Below are positions 25,593 to 34,661 of a stretch of DNA of 59,492 bases, in pieces. The notes below the pieces were generated by a model, which ran no database searches, was not told where the DNA came from, and worked only from the letters and a program-made list of their open reading frames with translations. The DNA is from Chitinophagaceae bacterium UBA1946 (GTDB lineage: Bacteria > Bacteroidota > Bacteroidia > Chitinophagales > Chitinophagaceae). Location of the stretch: assembly GCA_002336815.1 (NCBI GenBank), contig DDEU01000061.1:33502-92993 (forward strand). Direction: 5' to 3'. Position numbers and translations under genes: made by a program. Every line of letters begins with the position of its first letter. The first letter of the stretch is position 1.

Positions 25593-26579
25593 ATGAACAA
25601 AGCTACCATTACTGCTGTATTTTTTTTAGGTTCTGTTGCTGCTTTTGGGCAGCAGCCCTCATCGCCTTCAACCACAGCCGTTTCTATACCTGTTATTAAG
25701 ATTGAAAAGGAGCCACGTTTCTCCATTAACCTGCATACAGGCTATTCAGTGGGTCTTGGGTCAACATTTAAATTTTACCCGGATAATATAAGTGCTATTG
25801 CTGTAACACAGGATGGAAATAATCCTCCTTCCAAAACCATTACCTATTCCAACCCAACAAAAGGTTTGGGCGATGGCTTCCGCTTTGGAGGAGGTGGGTC
25901 GTTCATTGTAAATGACTTTATCAATGTGGGGCTCGATTTTGACTATTTCCGCAGCACCATTAAAAAATATAGGGATTCCAGCATTCATCAAACCAATTTG
26001 CCTGTTACCAACAATTCAGCCGATGAATATAGTTACAGTGAGCGCAATACGATCGCCTACCAGGCAACATTGCTGAGCTTAACACCCAGCATCACTTTTA
26101 AGGCAATCGCAAGACCTAAATGGTTTTTGTACAATAAGCTCGGCGCTGTGATCACCTTCAGGCCGAACAGCCTCCAGGAAGACAGGACAGATATGCATAC
26201 AAGCAGCGGCTGGCAGGGCTTCTACAGGGATTCATTCAGTACGGTTATTAAAAAATACGAATGGGGTATCCGCAACCCGGCATTTGGTTTTATGGGAGCT
26301 TTTGGCGGTCAAATAAAAATTGCCCGCAATACGAGGGCTTTTGCGGAATTACAATATTCGCATATTGTTTTTGTGATAAAGAAACGAACCCTCACGGAAT
26401 TTAAAGTAGACAATATAAATCTTGAGAATACGCTGACCAGGAGTACCCGGGAAACAGAGTTTGTGAAGTCATTTTCATCCAGTACAGCTACTGATCCCGA
26501 TAAACCTGCTCAAACGATCATTCAACGAATTCCGATCAGTTATATCGGGCTGCAGGCAGGCATTAGTTTTCAATTATAA
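25593..26579 (+). CDS. Outer-membrane beta-barrel protein
   Basis: This 328-residue protein has a signal peptide (AVFFLGSVAAFGQQ). It is followed by amphipathic beta strands with alternating aromatic and polar residues (FSINLHTGYSVGLGSTFKFY, FRFGGGGSFIVNDFINVGLD). The last residues (YIGLQAGISFQL) are a typical C-terminal barrel strand ending in a hydrophobic residue. It is probably a small outer-membrane barrel with long polar loops around residues 115-200. The gene lies ten bases before the TssN-like gene and is probably the first gene of that operon, so it may be the outer-membrane partner of the complex. That link is inferred from spacing alone. Confidence 0.7.
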   Translation: MNKATITAVFFLGSVAAFGQQPSSPSTTAVSIPVIKIEKEPRFSINLHTGYSVGLGSTFKFYPDNISAIAVTQDGNNPPSKTITYSNPTKGLGDGFRFGGGGSFIVNDFINVGLDFDYFRSTIKKYRDSSIHQTNLPVTNNSADEYSYSERNTIAYQATLLSLTPSITFKAIARPKWFLYNKLGAVITFRPNSLQEDRTDMHTSSGWQGFYRDSFSTVIKKYEWGIRNPAFGFMGAFGGQIKIARNTRAFAELQYSHIVFVIKKRTLTEFKVDNINLENTLTRSTRETEFVKSFSSSTATDPDKPAQTIIQRIPISYIGLQAGISFQL

Positions 26580-26589
26580 AATAACCCCC

Positions 26590-27384
26590 ATGGAAATACA
26601 ATCAGCCAATTTACAGCACCATGCTTTATCGCACCATGTTGGCGGTAGCAGAAATTTTAGTCAATATAATATTAAAGCAACTGCAGCTTATTTCTGCGCC
26701 GTTACTATTGTGCTGGCAGCATTCAGTTATGTATTGGCAGCCTTAACGCATGGAAACCCCCTGGCTGAATCCGGGTATTTATTTGTTCTTATTTTTTTAT
26801 TCGCAGGCATTGCCCACGTTTTTATTTTTCCCCGGTGGTTATCGCATCTTCACATTTCCGCCACTTTTTTGGGCGGTGTTTTACTGGGTATCCTCGTGGC
26901 GCTGGCCTTGCTTTTTACATTCAATATTGCAGCGTTTCAGGGAAGCCACCTGGCATTTCCTGCTGCAGTTGCATTTGTGCTTCCGGCTGCCGGTCAACTT
27001 TGCTGGTACTATTTTTCAGGCATCCAGGTAATTTATGAAGCTGATTGGATCATTCCGGCTGACGCTGTGCCTGAAAAAAGTATGTCGCTGGTGCTGAACA
27101 GCCTGCCATTTAAAGTAAAAATAAAAATGAATGCTGCCGATACACAAGCGATAATGTTTAATGTAGCACTTACTGATAAACTAACGGTGGCTGCTATGTT
27201 CTGCAGGTTTTTATACGACAGGGAAGGCAGGATAGAGGTAGTGGATCAAAATGACCGGCAGTACGCCTGGCGCTTTTATGTATCCGGCTGGTTAGGCAAA
27301 AGAGCGCTTGACCCTGAAAAAAGCTTGAAATTAAACAGCATAAAGCAGGGTGATATTATTTTAATTGAGCGCATCAACAGATAA
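26590..27384 (+). CDS. TssN-like membrane protein (type VI secretion family)
   Basis: This 264-residue protein has four predicted membrane helices (about residues 31-54, 61-81, 89-112 and 121-144) and a soluble C-terminal domain of about 115 residues. That domain contains LPFKVKIKM, RIEVVDQNDRQYAWRFYVSG and ends GDIILIERINR. The layout and the closing pattern (W-x-FY, a DP-x-x-S-x-x-x-N-x-I segment, then an I-x-ERI ending) resemble TssN, an accessory membrane protein of Bacteroidota type VI secretion systems. It is followed 25 bases later by a TssO-like gene, the usual partner. No sheath, tube, baseplate or ClpV gene is in the window, so a function in secretion is not proven. Confidence in the family is moderate because it is judged by eye. 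Confidence 0.5.
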   Translation: MEIQSANLQHHALSHHVGGSRNFSQYNIKATAAYFCAVTIVLAAFSYVLAALTHGNPLAESGYLFVLIFLFAGIAHVFIFPRWLSHLHISATFLGGVLLGILVALALLFTFNIAAFQGSHLAFPAAVAFVLPAAGQLCWYYFSGIQVIYEADWIIPADAVPEKSMSLVLNSLPFKVKIKMNAADTQAIMFNVALTDKLTVAAMFCRFLYDREGRIEVVDQNDRQYAWRFYVSGWLGKRALDPEKSLKLNSIKQGDIILIERINR

Positions 27385-27409
27385 TTCACTGCTACTAAAA
27401 ATTACTGCG

Positions 27410-28417
27410 ATGAGATCATTTGATATTACAGAAAAAAAAAGAAAGATAATTTTATTTACCTTAACGCTCACTGTTTCATTGGGGCTGGCATTCTTTCTTG
27501 GCCGTTCAATCAGAGACGGTAACCCCGCAGAAGCAAGCCCGGTCATTGCAGGCCATACGCTGTCTGTTGCTGAACTGGACAGGCTGTTTGCTTCCAATGA
27601 TAAATTGCAGGATAAGGTTAGGTTGCTGCAGCAACTGGATAAAGAATACACTACCCAGATGACGGACGATAAAAAATCAGATTCTATCGATCAGTTGATC
27701 CTGCAGGGAGAAAAGGATCTGCGTGCCACCATTGATGCTGTGGATGAAGAGGGCAGGGCCCTAAAGGATAAACCCGTCCAGGAAAAATTTGCGGATATGG
27801 TCAGCCGTTACCGGGATTTACTTGCCGGCAGGTCTGCAAACGAAGGTATGCGGAATGCGATTGCGCTTCGACCGAACGATTTTAGCGACAATGAAAAGGA
27901 TCTGCTGAAACTGCAGCAGGAATTACTGCAGAAAAACAACAGGATCCTTATGCTGGAGGCTTCTGCTAAAACAATGGTTAAGCAAACTGCCGTCAGCTTG
28001 CCAAACGATCAAAGCGAACTGCTGAACAGGAAGATCGCCGAACTTGAAAGTACTGTGAACAGCTATGCCAATGTGAATACAAGCCTGAAACAGGAGAATG
28101 AGAAGTTGCAAAAACTTCAAAATGAGAACAACAGGAAAAACAACGGCAATGAAATGATGCTGAAAGATAAAGGAGTGCTGCTGCAGCAGAAAGTGGAAGC
28201 ACTGAATGCAGAATTACAACTGGCGCAGGTGGATTGCAATTTATCCAGGGTGGATGCGGCCCAGATCATTTCGAATGCCAAACAACGGAAACAATTGTTG
28301 TCAGAAGCATCTTCTATCCTCACAAACCTTTCTGCAACTGCCAGCGACGATCTAAAGAGAAAAGTGAAGGATAAGATCGTAAGATTGAACCAGGTAGCTG
28401 CGAATACGAGGGATTAA
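27410..28417 (+). CDS. TssO-like membrane coiled-coil protein
   Basis: This 335-residue protein starts at MRSFDITEKKRKIILFTLT; an in-frame start at 27365 would overlap the preceding gene and was rejected. One membrane helix (residues 11-31) is followed by a periplasm-facing helical region, with LLQQLDKEYTTQMTDDKKSD and later RYRDLLAGRSANEGMRNAI, which resembles TssO of Bacteroidota type VI systems. Unlike the usual TssO of about 160 residues it continues with a long coiled coil (ELLNRKIAELESTVNSY, KQENEKLQKLQNENN). It is the last gene of the barrel/TssN-like/TssO-like group. A tandem repeat starts four bases after the stop and a strong hairpin follows. The extra coiled coil may mark a distinct variant or a different system. 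Confidence 0.48.
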   Translation: MRSFDITEKKRKIILFTLTLTVSLGLAFFLGRSIRDGNPAEASPVIAGHTLSVAELDRLFASNDKLQDKVRLLQQLDKEYTTQMTDDKKSDSIDQLILQGEKDLRATIDAVDEEGRALKDKPVQEKFADMVSRYRDLLAGRSANEGMRNAIALRPNDFSDNEKDLLKLQQELLQKNNRILMLEASAKTMVKQTAVSLPNDQSELLNRKIAELESTVNSYANVNTSLKQENEKLQKLQNENNRKNNGNEMMLKDKGVLLQQKVEALNAELQLAQVDCNLSRVDAAQIISNAKQRKQLLSEASSILTNLSATASDDLKRKVKDKIVRLNQVAANTRD

Positions 28418-28420
28418 GGC

Positions 28421-28456
28421 GAATTTTGAGTTTTGAATTTTGAGTTTTGAATTTGG
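28421..28456 (+). repeat. TTTTGAATTTTGAG tandem repeat just after a stop codon
   Basis: Three degenerate copies of GAATTTTGAGTTTT start four bases after the stop of the TssO-like gene, on its coding strand. The sequence is the same family as the repeats following the genes that end at 4897 and 58049. Confidence 0.65.
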
Positions 28457-28477
28457 CCAGTCTTTTCCAAATATAAC

Positions 28478-28524
28478 GGCCCCTGTAACTCAGCGTGGAA
28501 TTACCCACGGAGATAACAGGGGCC
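28478..28524. terminator. Strong hairpin between convergent genes
   Basis: Perfect nine-base arms GGCCCCTGT (28478-28486) and ACAGGGGCC (28516-28524) enclose a second small stem (CGTGG / CCACG) around AATTAC. It lies between the TssO-like gene and the convergent M13 peptidase gene. There is no U-run on either side, so it may be a non-canonical terminator, an mRNA 3' stabiliser or a repeat unit. Confidence 0.5.
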
Positions 28525-28557
28525 GCAGCAGCATAATAAAGTTGTTCCCAAAAAACT

Positions 28558-30591
28558 TTACCAGATGTTCACCCTTAAGCTGTCAGCCCTGTACATTTTG
28601 TCACCGGCTTTGATACCAAAGGCTTCATAAAATTCAGGGATGTTCACAACAGGTCCGTTCACTCTTTCTTTTGCAGGTGCATGCACATCTGTCATTACCT
28701 GGTTGGAGATGCGTTCTTTCCGGTGTGCATACATCCAGCTATAGGCATAGCCCAAAAAATAGCGTTGCATGGGTGTATAGCCATGTAGTTTGTCTCCTTT
28801 TTTATACGCTTCGGTTTTTTTGAAAGCGTCTATGCCCAGCAGTAGGCCACCAAGGTCAGCAATATTTTCGCCCTGCGTAGCTTCGCCATTGATGTGGAGC
28901 GTATCTACCGGAACCATTTCGCTAAACTGGTGAACTATGAATTTGGCCCTTTTCCCAAATTCTTCTCCATCTTTTTTGGTCCACCAGTCGGTAAGATTTC
29001 CTTTGGGATCATACTGTCTGCCCTGGTCGTCAAAGCCGTGGGTGATCTCGTGGCCAATGGTGCTTGCTGCAGCATAGCCGTACACAAAAGCATCGTCCAG
29101 TTCTTCATCTTTCATTCCCGGCACAGAGAACATGCCGGCAGGTAATACGATCTCGTTGTTGCTTGGATTGTAGTAAGCGTTATAGGTTTGCGGCGTCATG
29201 TCCCATTCTGTGCGGTCAACCGGTTTTCCGAGTTTGTTGTTGTAATAATTGGTCCACCATTCATTGGCTCTTTGCACATTCAACACAAAAGGACCTTTAT
29301 CAATTTTTAAAGCGCTGAAATCTTTCCACCTATCAGGATAGCCTACTTTTTTTGTGATGGAAGCCAGTTTGGCGTACGCTTTTTGTTTGGTGCTGTCGCT
29401 CATCCAGGATAGTTTCCCGATCCTGTCTTTATAAGCATCCCGGATGGCTTCTACCAGGTCGCTGTACCTTTTTTTGGCGGTTTCATTAAAATATTCTTTT
29501 ACAAACAATTGGCCCAGCGCTTCACCCATGGCATTTTCTTCTGCATCTAATACCCGTTTCCATCTTGGCCGTTGTTCGGTGGCACCGGTCAATGCTTTGC
29601 GGTAGTTGAAAAGATTGTCTACGCTTGTTTTGTCAAGATAGGCAGCATAGCTAACGAGCAGGTGTGAACGCAGGTAATTTTTCCAATCTTCAAGCGGGGT
29701 TGATTTTAGTTCGTTGCTCAGCGCTGTGTAAAACTCCGGCTGGCCAACGATCACAGAATCCAGTTTACTGATACCGGAATTCTTTATAAAATCAGTCCAG
29801 TTGATGTTGGAGGAGATTTTGGTAAGACCTCCAATATCCATCTTATTGTAATTTTTGTAAGGGTCACGCAGGTCGGCCAGTTTGCGGCTTGCGCTTGCCA
29901 GTTTTTCTTCGAGCGTATACACGGCTGCTGCATTTTTTTGTGCAGTAGCTTCATCATTACCCAGTTGCTGAAAGTTTTTAACGAGGTATTCTTTATAAGC
30001 CGCTTTTACTTTCAGGCTGCGTTCGTCTTTATTGAAATAGTAATCCCGGTTGGGCATCCCCAATCCGCCCTGGTCAAGCCGGTAGGCCATCATCTCACTG
30101 TTCTTATCATCCTGTGCAATATAATCTCCAAACAAACAGTTCACCCCTTTTCTTTTAAGCTGTGCAGCCAATGCCACCAGGTCGCTGGCATTTTGAATGG
30201 CGCTGATCTTATCGAGGTCTTCTTTCAAAGGGCTTAGACCAGCCTTATCCAGCGCAGCTGTATCCATGGCGCTCTGCCAAAAATCGCCGATCTTTTGGGA
30301 GATGGTGCCTTCTGCAGCTTTGGCGGCCACAGCATCATCGTTGATCTTTTTAAGCCGGGTATAAATTTCTTCCTGTACCAGGTTGCCGATACCCCAGCCG
30401 CTTTCAGAAGAGGGGATAGGGGTTTTCTTTATCCATGCACCATTGGCATAGAGAAAAAAATCGTCACCGGGTTTTACAGTGGAATCAATGTTGGAAGCCA
30501 GTATATCCGGCTTTGCTGATGTTTGGGTTGATTTGTTGCTGCAGGCATACAGGCCACAGCAAACAAGGGCAAGCGCAATGATCGGTTTCAT
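28558..30591 (-). CDS. M13 family metallopeptidase (neprilysin/PepO-like)
   Basis: This 677-residue protein is a lipoprotein: MKPIIALALVCCGLYAC ends in a lipobox Cys. A start six codons upstream (30609) was rejected because it spoils the signal. The zinc site is intact: HEITH at residues 514-518, the third ligand Glu in ENIADLGGL, and NAYYNPSNNEIVLPAG ahead of it. The C-terminus (NIW) corresponds to the CxW end of the family, with the Cys replaced. M13 enzymes cut short peptides (oligopeptidase activity) outside the cytoplasmic membrane. Length and all conserved blocks are normal. The gene appears monocistronic. Confidence 0.93.
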   Translation of the reverse strand: MKPIIALALVCCGLYACSNKSTQTSAKPDILASNIDSTVKPGDDFFLYANGAWIKKTPIPSSESGWGIGNLVQEEIYTRLKKINDDAVAAKAAEGTISQKIGDFWQSAMDTAALDKAGLSPLKEDLDKISAIQNASDLVALAAQLKRKGVNCLFGDYIAQDDKNSEMMAYRLDQGGLGMPNRDYYFNKDERSLKVKAAYKEYLVKNFQQLGNDEATAQKNAAAVYTLEEKLASASRKLADLRDPYKNYNKMDIGGLTKISSNINWTDFIKNSGISKLDSVIVGQPEFYTALSNELKSTPLEDWKNYLRSHLLVSYAAYLDKTSVDNLFNYRKALTGATEQRPRWKRVLDAEENAMGEALGQLFVKEYFNETAKKRYSDLVEAIRDAYKDRIGKLSWMSDSTKQKAYAKLASITKKVGYPDRWKDFSALKIDKGPFVLNVQRANEWWTNYYNNKLGKPVDRTEWDMTPQTYNAYYNPSNNEIVLPAGMFSVPGMKDEELDDAFVYGYAAASTIGHEITHGFDDQGRQYDPKGNLTDWWTKKDGEEFGKRAKFIVHQFSEMVPVDTLHINGEATQGENIADLGGLLLGIDAFKKTEAYKKGDKLHGYTPMQRYFLGYAYSWMYAHRKERISNQVMTDVHAPAKERVNGPVVNIPEFYEAFGIKAGDKMYRADSLRVNIW

Positions 30592-30766
30592 GAAAGTAAA
30601 TTTTGGCATTAAATGTAGAGAATGATTTTGTTATCGGGTTGTTTTTTTGATAAAGGGAAACAGCGGCCTCTTTTTGTACGGGCAGCCGGCAAATACATGG
30701 GACAAATTAAGATCGCCGGATTTGAGTGTAATGATTTATTTTTATGGCACACCATAAACAACCGCT

Positions 30767-31135
30767 ATGAAATGCAGAACGTTTTTATTGATCTCCGTAC
30801 TAACATTATTGATATGCTGCGTGGGCTGCAGCAAGGAAAACCAGGTCGTAGGACCAGCCTCGTCTACCACCGGCTCATTGCTTATCTGGACCGACAACCC
30901 GGCAAGGTTTGGAAGCTGCGGACCTACATTGCTGGTTACCCTGAGTTCCGGGGCACAATCAACCATCAGCAATTATTATAGTTCCACCCCTTCAAACTGC
31001 ATTGACCAGTTTGGGGGAACCTTTCAATTGACTGCAGGCACTTATACCTACACCGTTACTTCGCTCGGTTCCTGCACCTACACCGGATCAGCTACCGTGG
31101 TTGGAGGGAAATGTAACCTTAGTAAAATACCATAG
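30767..31135 (+). CDS. Small lipoprotein of unknown function
   Basis: This 122-residue protein begins MKCRTFLLISVLTLLICCVG followed by a lipobox Cys. The mature part has a beta-rich pattern (GSLLIWTDNPARFGSCGPTL) and four cysteines, probably forming two disulfides. The spacing, with a GTYTYTVTSLGSCTYTGSA segment, resembles short Bacteroidota lipoproteins with a carboxypeptidase-regulatory-like strand order. It stands alone between the divergent M13 gene and the palindromic repeat region. Function unknown. Confidence 0.62.
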   Translation: MKCRTFLLISVLTLLICCVGCSKENQVVGPASSTTGSLLIWTDNPARFGSCGPTLLVTLSSGAQSTISNYYSSTPSNCIDQFGGTFQLTAGTYTYTVTSLGSCTYTGSATVVGGKCNLSKIP

Positions 31136-31238
31136 TATACAGCCTGTACTAAGAAGTTGCCTGAACTTCCGGGCATGCTCAATATGTTGAAGACTACATC
31201 AAGCCTGTCATTAGCTGGACAATGATGTCAATGATTCA

Positions 31239-31301
31239 AGGTGGTCGACCTTTTTCAAAGCTTTTTAAGAAGGGTAGGGTATAACAAGGTCGACCACCTT
31301 T
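31239..31301. repeat. Palindrome-bounded repeat, copy 1
   Basis: The arms AAGGTGGTCGACCTT (31239-31253) and AAGGTCGACCACCTT (31287-31301) are exact inverted repeats, and each contains the palindrome GGTCGACC. The interior is AGAAGGGTAGGGTATAACAA and flanks. Copy 2 lies 108 bases downstream. Confidence 0.7.
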
Positions 31302-31408
31302 GCCAATACATAACTTTCCAAAGATTTAAAAACTTTACAAAACCTGCTAAACAACCTTTTAAAAAATCTTCCATTGAATGCCGTAACGTGCATAATGATA
31401 ATAACGTA

Positions 31409-31460
31409 GTCGACCTTTTGAAAAGCGTTTTAAGAAGTGCAGGGTATAACAAGGTCGACC
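31409..31460. repeat. Palindrome-bounded repeat, copy 2
   Basis: A second copy with interior AGAAGTGCAGGGTATAACAA, bounded by GTCGACC (31409-31415) and GGTCGACC (31453-31460). It matches copy 1 at most positions, but its outer arms are shorter. Similar orientation and spacing suggest duplication of one element. Confidence 0.65.
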
Positions 31461-31486
31461 AGCTTTTCCACCAACAGGCAGCAGCA

Positions 31487-33353
31487 TCAATATTTAATAA
31501 ACTCCCGCTGCACCGAAGCGCCGGCATTAAAAACACGCAACACATATTTGCCACTGGCAATATTACGAAGAGTAATTACCTGGTTGTTGAGGCCAGCGTT
31601 CGCAGCTACAACAGCTTGTTGTACCGTTCTGCCCAGCATATCTGTTACCATTACTGTTACAGTACCTGCAGCAGGGCAGTTGAATTCAACATGCAGGATA
31701 TCATTGGCAGGGTTGGGGTAAATAGTATTGATGCTGAATTGTTTTTTTACCGGGTTTACCATTACCGTTCCTGAATAATGAATACTGCCATTCCTGTCAA
31801 CCTGCTGCAGGCGGTAAAATGTTGGCTTGTATAAAACAGGACTGTCTGCAAAACTGTATTTTTTTACGCTGTTGCTGTAGCCCGCAGCTGGCAAACTGCC
31901 GATAGCAGTGAAATGCGGTAAAGTATAAGCCCGTTGTATTATAAAGTGACCGCTGTTTATTTCCTGCGAAGTTTGCCATTCAAGCAGGTTAGCAGTGGCA
32001 TTATTAAAAGCATTAAAATAAAGCAGTGTTACCGGGGTTACATTGTAGTTGTAAACCGCCGAGGTATCGCTGCAACCGCTTGCACTATCGGTTACCAGTA
32101 CCTGGTAATAACCGTTTTGTGTGGCAGTATAATTTTGTGCAGTGGCATTGCTGATGGCAGCACCATCCAGCAACCATTGGTAATTGCTGAAATGGCCCGT
32201 GGTAAAATTGCCGTTGCCATTGTTGATCACAACAGGGTTAAGCCGTTGCTTGATTACAATGATGGTATCAGTACTGGAAATGATATTGCCGGTTGTGCAG
32301 GCTGTATAATTTGTTTGAACCAGGTATTTTGCCGTATCGCTTATAGGGCAAACAGCATCAAACTGTATGTTCAGCAGGCTGCTGTCTGCCGTATTGATAC
32401 TGGTAGTGGCATCCGCTACAAAACTGCCATTGATGGTATAGAGTTTACAGCTTACAAAACGGCTGGCCCCCCGCTGGGTGTAAAGCGGTAGGCTTCGTGG
32501 TGCGCTGTCCAGATGGTTGCGTTTTTACCAGGTGCGGCAACGGCCTTGTTTCTTGGCCAGTTTTGAATGCCACAGATGGCCTTGCCGCTATTGTAAATTT
32601 CAGGGCAGGTATAATTTTCAAAATACATGTCAATGAGGGCGGTGCTTTCATACATCACCAGTTCAAAAGTGGCAGGCGATACGAGGCTGCAGTCAACATT
32701 ACCACCCGAGCCAATACGGTAATAGCTAACGATCAGCCGGCGGCAGGGCGCCGTTCCTTCCACCCGCCATTCTATCTTCCTGTCCTGGGGACTTACGGGA
32801 GTATTAAAAAAAGAATCAAGACGGGGGTTTAGCCATTGGTAACATCCGAATATTGTGGATCTTGGCACCCAGGCCGAGAAATTACAATCTCCAAAAGCTG
32901 CATAGGGGATGGGCGTTTCAAAATAGGGATTGTTCCAGCAATTTGCATTGATATTTTCAAAAGTGATCAGCCCATGCGGGCTTAGTACGAAGCTGCTGAA
33001 AACAGAATCGTAAAAACAAAAAGGAAAACCAAAATCAATGGCATTGCTATACTGGACAGTTCTGTAAAAGCTGGGGTCTGCATTACCGTTAGTTGTTGTA
33101 TATGGAAAGGGCGTATAATCAATATTGCTGAAGCGGTAATCGGATGTAGCCCTCAAATCAGGAATGCTTAATTGAATATTAGCGCAGGTGCCGCTGCAGG
33201 TATAAAATGTTTTATTATTAAATCCGGTGGAGAGACAGTTTTGAGAAAGGGATGGCTGGGCAGAAAAAATAACAACGAAAAAAAACAAGAGGTAAACGGG
33301 TATTGTTCTTTTTTTCGCTGCTGAATCAATTGGTAATGGTTAAAGAAGAACAT
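31487..33353 (-). pseudogene. T9SS type A secreted protein gene broken by frameshifts
   Basis: Two reading frames join into one gene. The upstream part (32452-33288) encodes an exported domain after a signal peptide (FFFVVIFSAQPSLSQ) with strands such as AIDFGFPFCFYDSVF. It ends at a premature stop after TPSGGPAVL. One base changed in the run of six C at 32467-32472 would open the frame through SCKLYTINGSFVADATT to the second part (31487-32230). That part has an Ig-like domain (YQWLLDGAAI) and a C-terminal type A sorting domain (NTIYPNPANDILHVEF ... REFIKY). The 5' end is also odd: the signal peptide frame has only a TTG at 33288. An ATG at 33353 (MFFFNHYQLIQQRKK) reaches it only after a shift at the seven-T run 33309-33315. 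Two homopolymer shifts could be real decay or sequencing error. Confidence 0.72.
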
Positions 33354-33404
33354 ACGCCTCATTGAATAAAAATACAAAAAACTCTTCTTCTTTAAAAAAG
33401 GTAT

Positions 33405-34661
33405 TTAAATCACTTCCGCCATATTCGGTATATCCGCTGCTTTATACAGGCCGGCATCTAATTTCTTTTTGGTTTCTTCAAAAGCCTTTAACGTGAGGTC
33501 CACATCTTCATCGCTATGTGCAGCAGTAGGAATGATGCGGTAAATGATATCACCCTTCGGAATAACCGGGTACACTACAATGGAACAAAAGATGTGGTAA
33601 TTCTCCCGGAGGTCCATCACCATCTGTGTTGCTTCGGGTACATCGCCTTTCATGTAAATGGGCGTTACCGGGCTGTTGGTAGCGCCGATATCAAAACCTC
33701 TTTCTACCAAACCGCTTTGCAGGCGTTTTACATTGTGCCAGAGTTTGGCTCTCAGCTCCGGCATATTGATCACCATCTCCATGCGCTTCAGCATCCCTTC
33801 TACGATCAGCAGGGGCAGGCTTTTGGCGAAGATCTGGCTCCTCGTATTGTAGCGTAAATATTTCAGTACGGCTTTTGGTCCGCTGATGAAAGCACCAATA
33901 CTGCCCATGCTTTTTACAAAGGTGCTAAAGTAAAGATCAATGCCTTCCTGGCAACCCTGTGCTTCATCGGCACCGGCACCGGTTGGGCCCATATAACCAA
34001 ATCCATGGGCATCATCGATCAGTATCCTGAACTGGTATTTTTCTTTTAAGGCAACAATTTCTTTTAAAATTCCCTGCTCTCCATCCATGCCAAATACGCC
34101 TTCCGTGATCACCAGGATACCACCACCGGTTTTTTCTACCATCTTTTCAGCACGCTGCAGTTGCTTTTCAACATCTGCTGCATTGTTGTGCTTGAAGGCA
34201 TAGGTGTAACCCATGTGCAGGCGGATGCCATCTACGATACAGGCATGCGCTTCCGCATCATACACGATCACATCCCGGCGGTTTACCAATGCATCAATGC
34301 AACTCATAATACCCTGGTAACCGAAATTGAGCAACATGGTATCTTCCCGGCTAACAAATTTGCTGATCACTTTTTCCAGCTCTTCATGTTTGGCCGTATT
34401 GCCACTCATCATCCGGGCGCCCATCGGGTTGCCCATGCCATATTCAGCAGCGGCGGCGGCATCTACTTTTCTCACCTCCGGATGGTTTACCAAACCAAGG
34501 TAATTATTGAGACTCCATACGATCATTTCTTTACCACGAAACTGCATCCTTGGTCCCAGTTCGCCTTCTAATTTAGGGAAGGCAAAATAACCATGCGCCC
34601 TGTCCATGTGCTGGCCGATCGGCCCCCCGTCTTTCACTAATTTTTCAAAAACATCTGCCAT
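33405..34661 (-). CDS. spt: Serine palmitoyltransferase-like PLP enzyme
   Basis: This 418-residue enzyme belongs to the alpha-oxoamine synthase family (fold type I aminotransferases). Lys250 in TFVKSMGSIGAF is the pyridoxal-phosphate Schiff-base residue. The DDAHG motif (Asp217, His219) and His139 in DAEAHA line the cofactor pocket. The N-terminal start (HMDRAHGYFAFPKL) and the PTGAGADEAQG segment fit bacterial serine palmitoyltransferase better than KBL or BioF. It would condense serine with an acyl thioester to make 3-ketosphinganine, the first step of sphingolipid synthesis, which is common in this phylum. It is cytoplasmic, with no signal. 2-amino-3-ketobutyrate ligase is the alternative. 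Confidence 0.82.
   Translation of the reverse strand: MADVFEKLVKDGGPIGQHMDRAHGYFAFPKLEGELGPRMQFRGKEMIVWSLNNYLGLVNHPEVRKVDAAAAAEYGMGNPMGARMMSGNTAKHEELEKVISKFVSREDTMLLNFGYQGIMSCIDALVNRRDVIVYDAEAHACIVDGIRLHMGYTYAFKHNNAADVEKQLQRAEKMVEKTGGGILVITEGVFGMDGEQGILKEIVALKEKYQFRILIDDAHGFGYMGPTGAGADEAQGCQEGIDLYFSTFVKSMGSIGAFISGPKAVLKYLRYNTRSQIFAKSLPLLIVEGMLKRMEMVINMPELRAKLWHNVKRLQSGLVERGFDIGATNSPVTPIYMKGDVPEATQMVMDLRENYHIFCSIVVYPVIPKGDIIYRIIPTAAHSDEDVDLTLKAFEETKKKLDAGLYKAADIPNMAEVI

Larger units (their letters stand above)
31136..31486. other. Intergenic region holding a palindrome-bounded repeat pair
   Basis: No gene is supported here. Short open frames on both strands (for example one with two GYNKVD segments) only reflect the repeats at 31239-31301 and 31409-31460. 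The rest is AT-rich filler between a small lipoprotein gene and the 3' end of a leftward T9SS gene. Confidence 0.5.

Noticed and set aside
31136..31486. Insertion sequence with transposase
   Set aside because: Inverted repeats are present, but no transposase frame, so only a repeat pair is claimed.
31241..31774. Open frame with two GYNKVD-containing segments
   Set aside because: The peptide repetition only mirrors the DNA repeat pair, and the frame runs antisense into the T9SS gene end.
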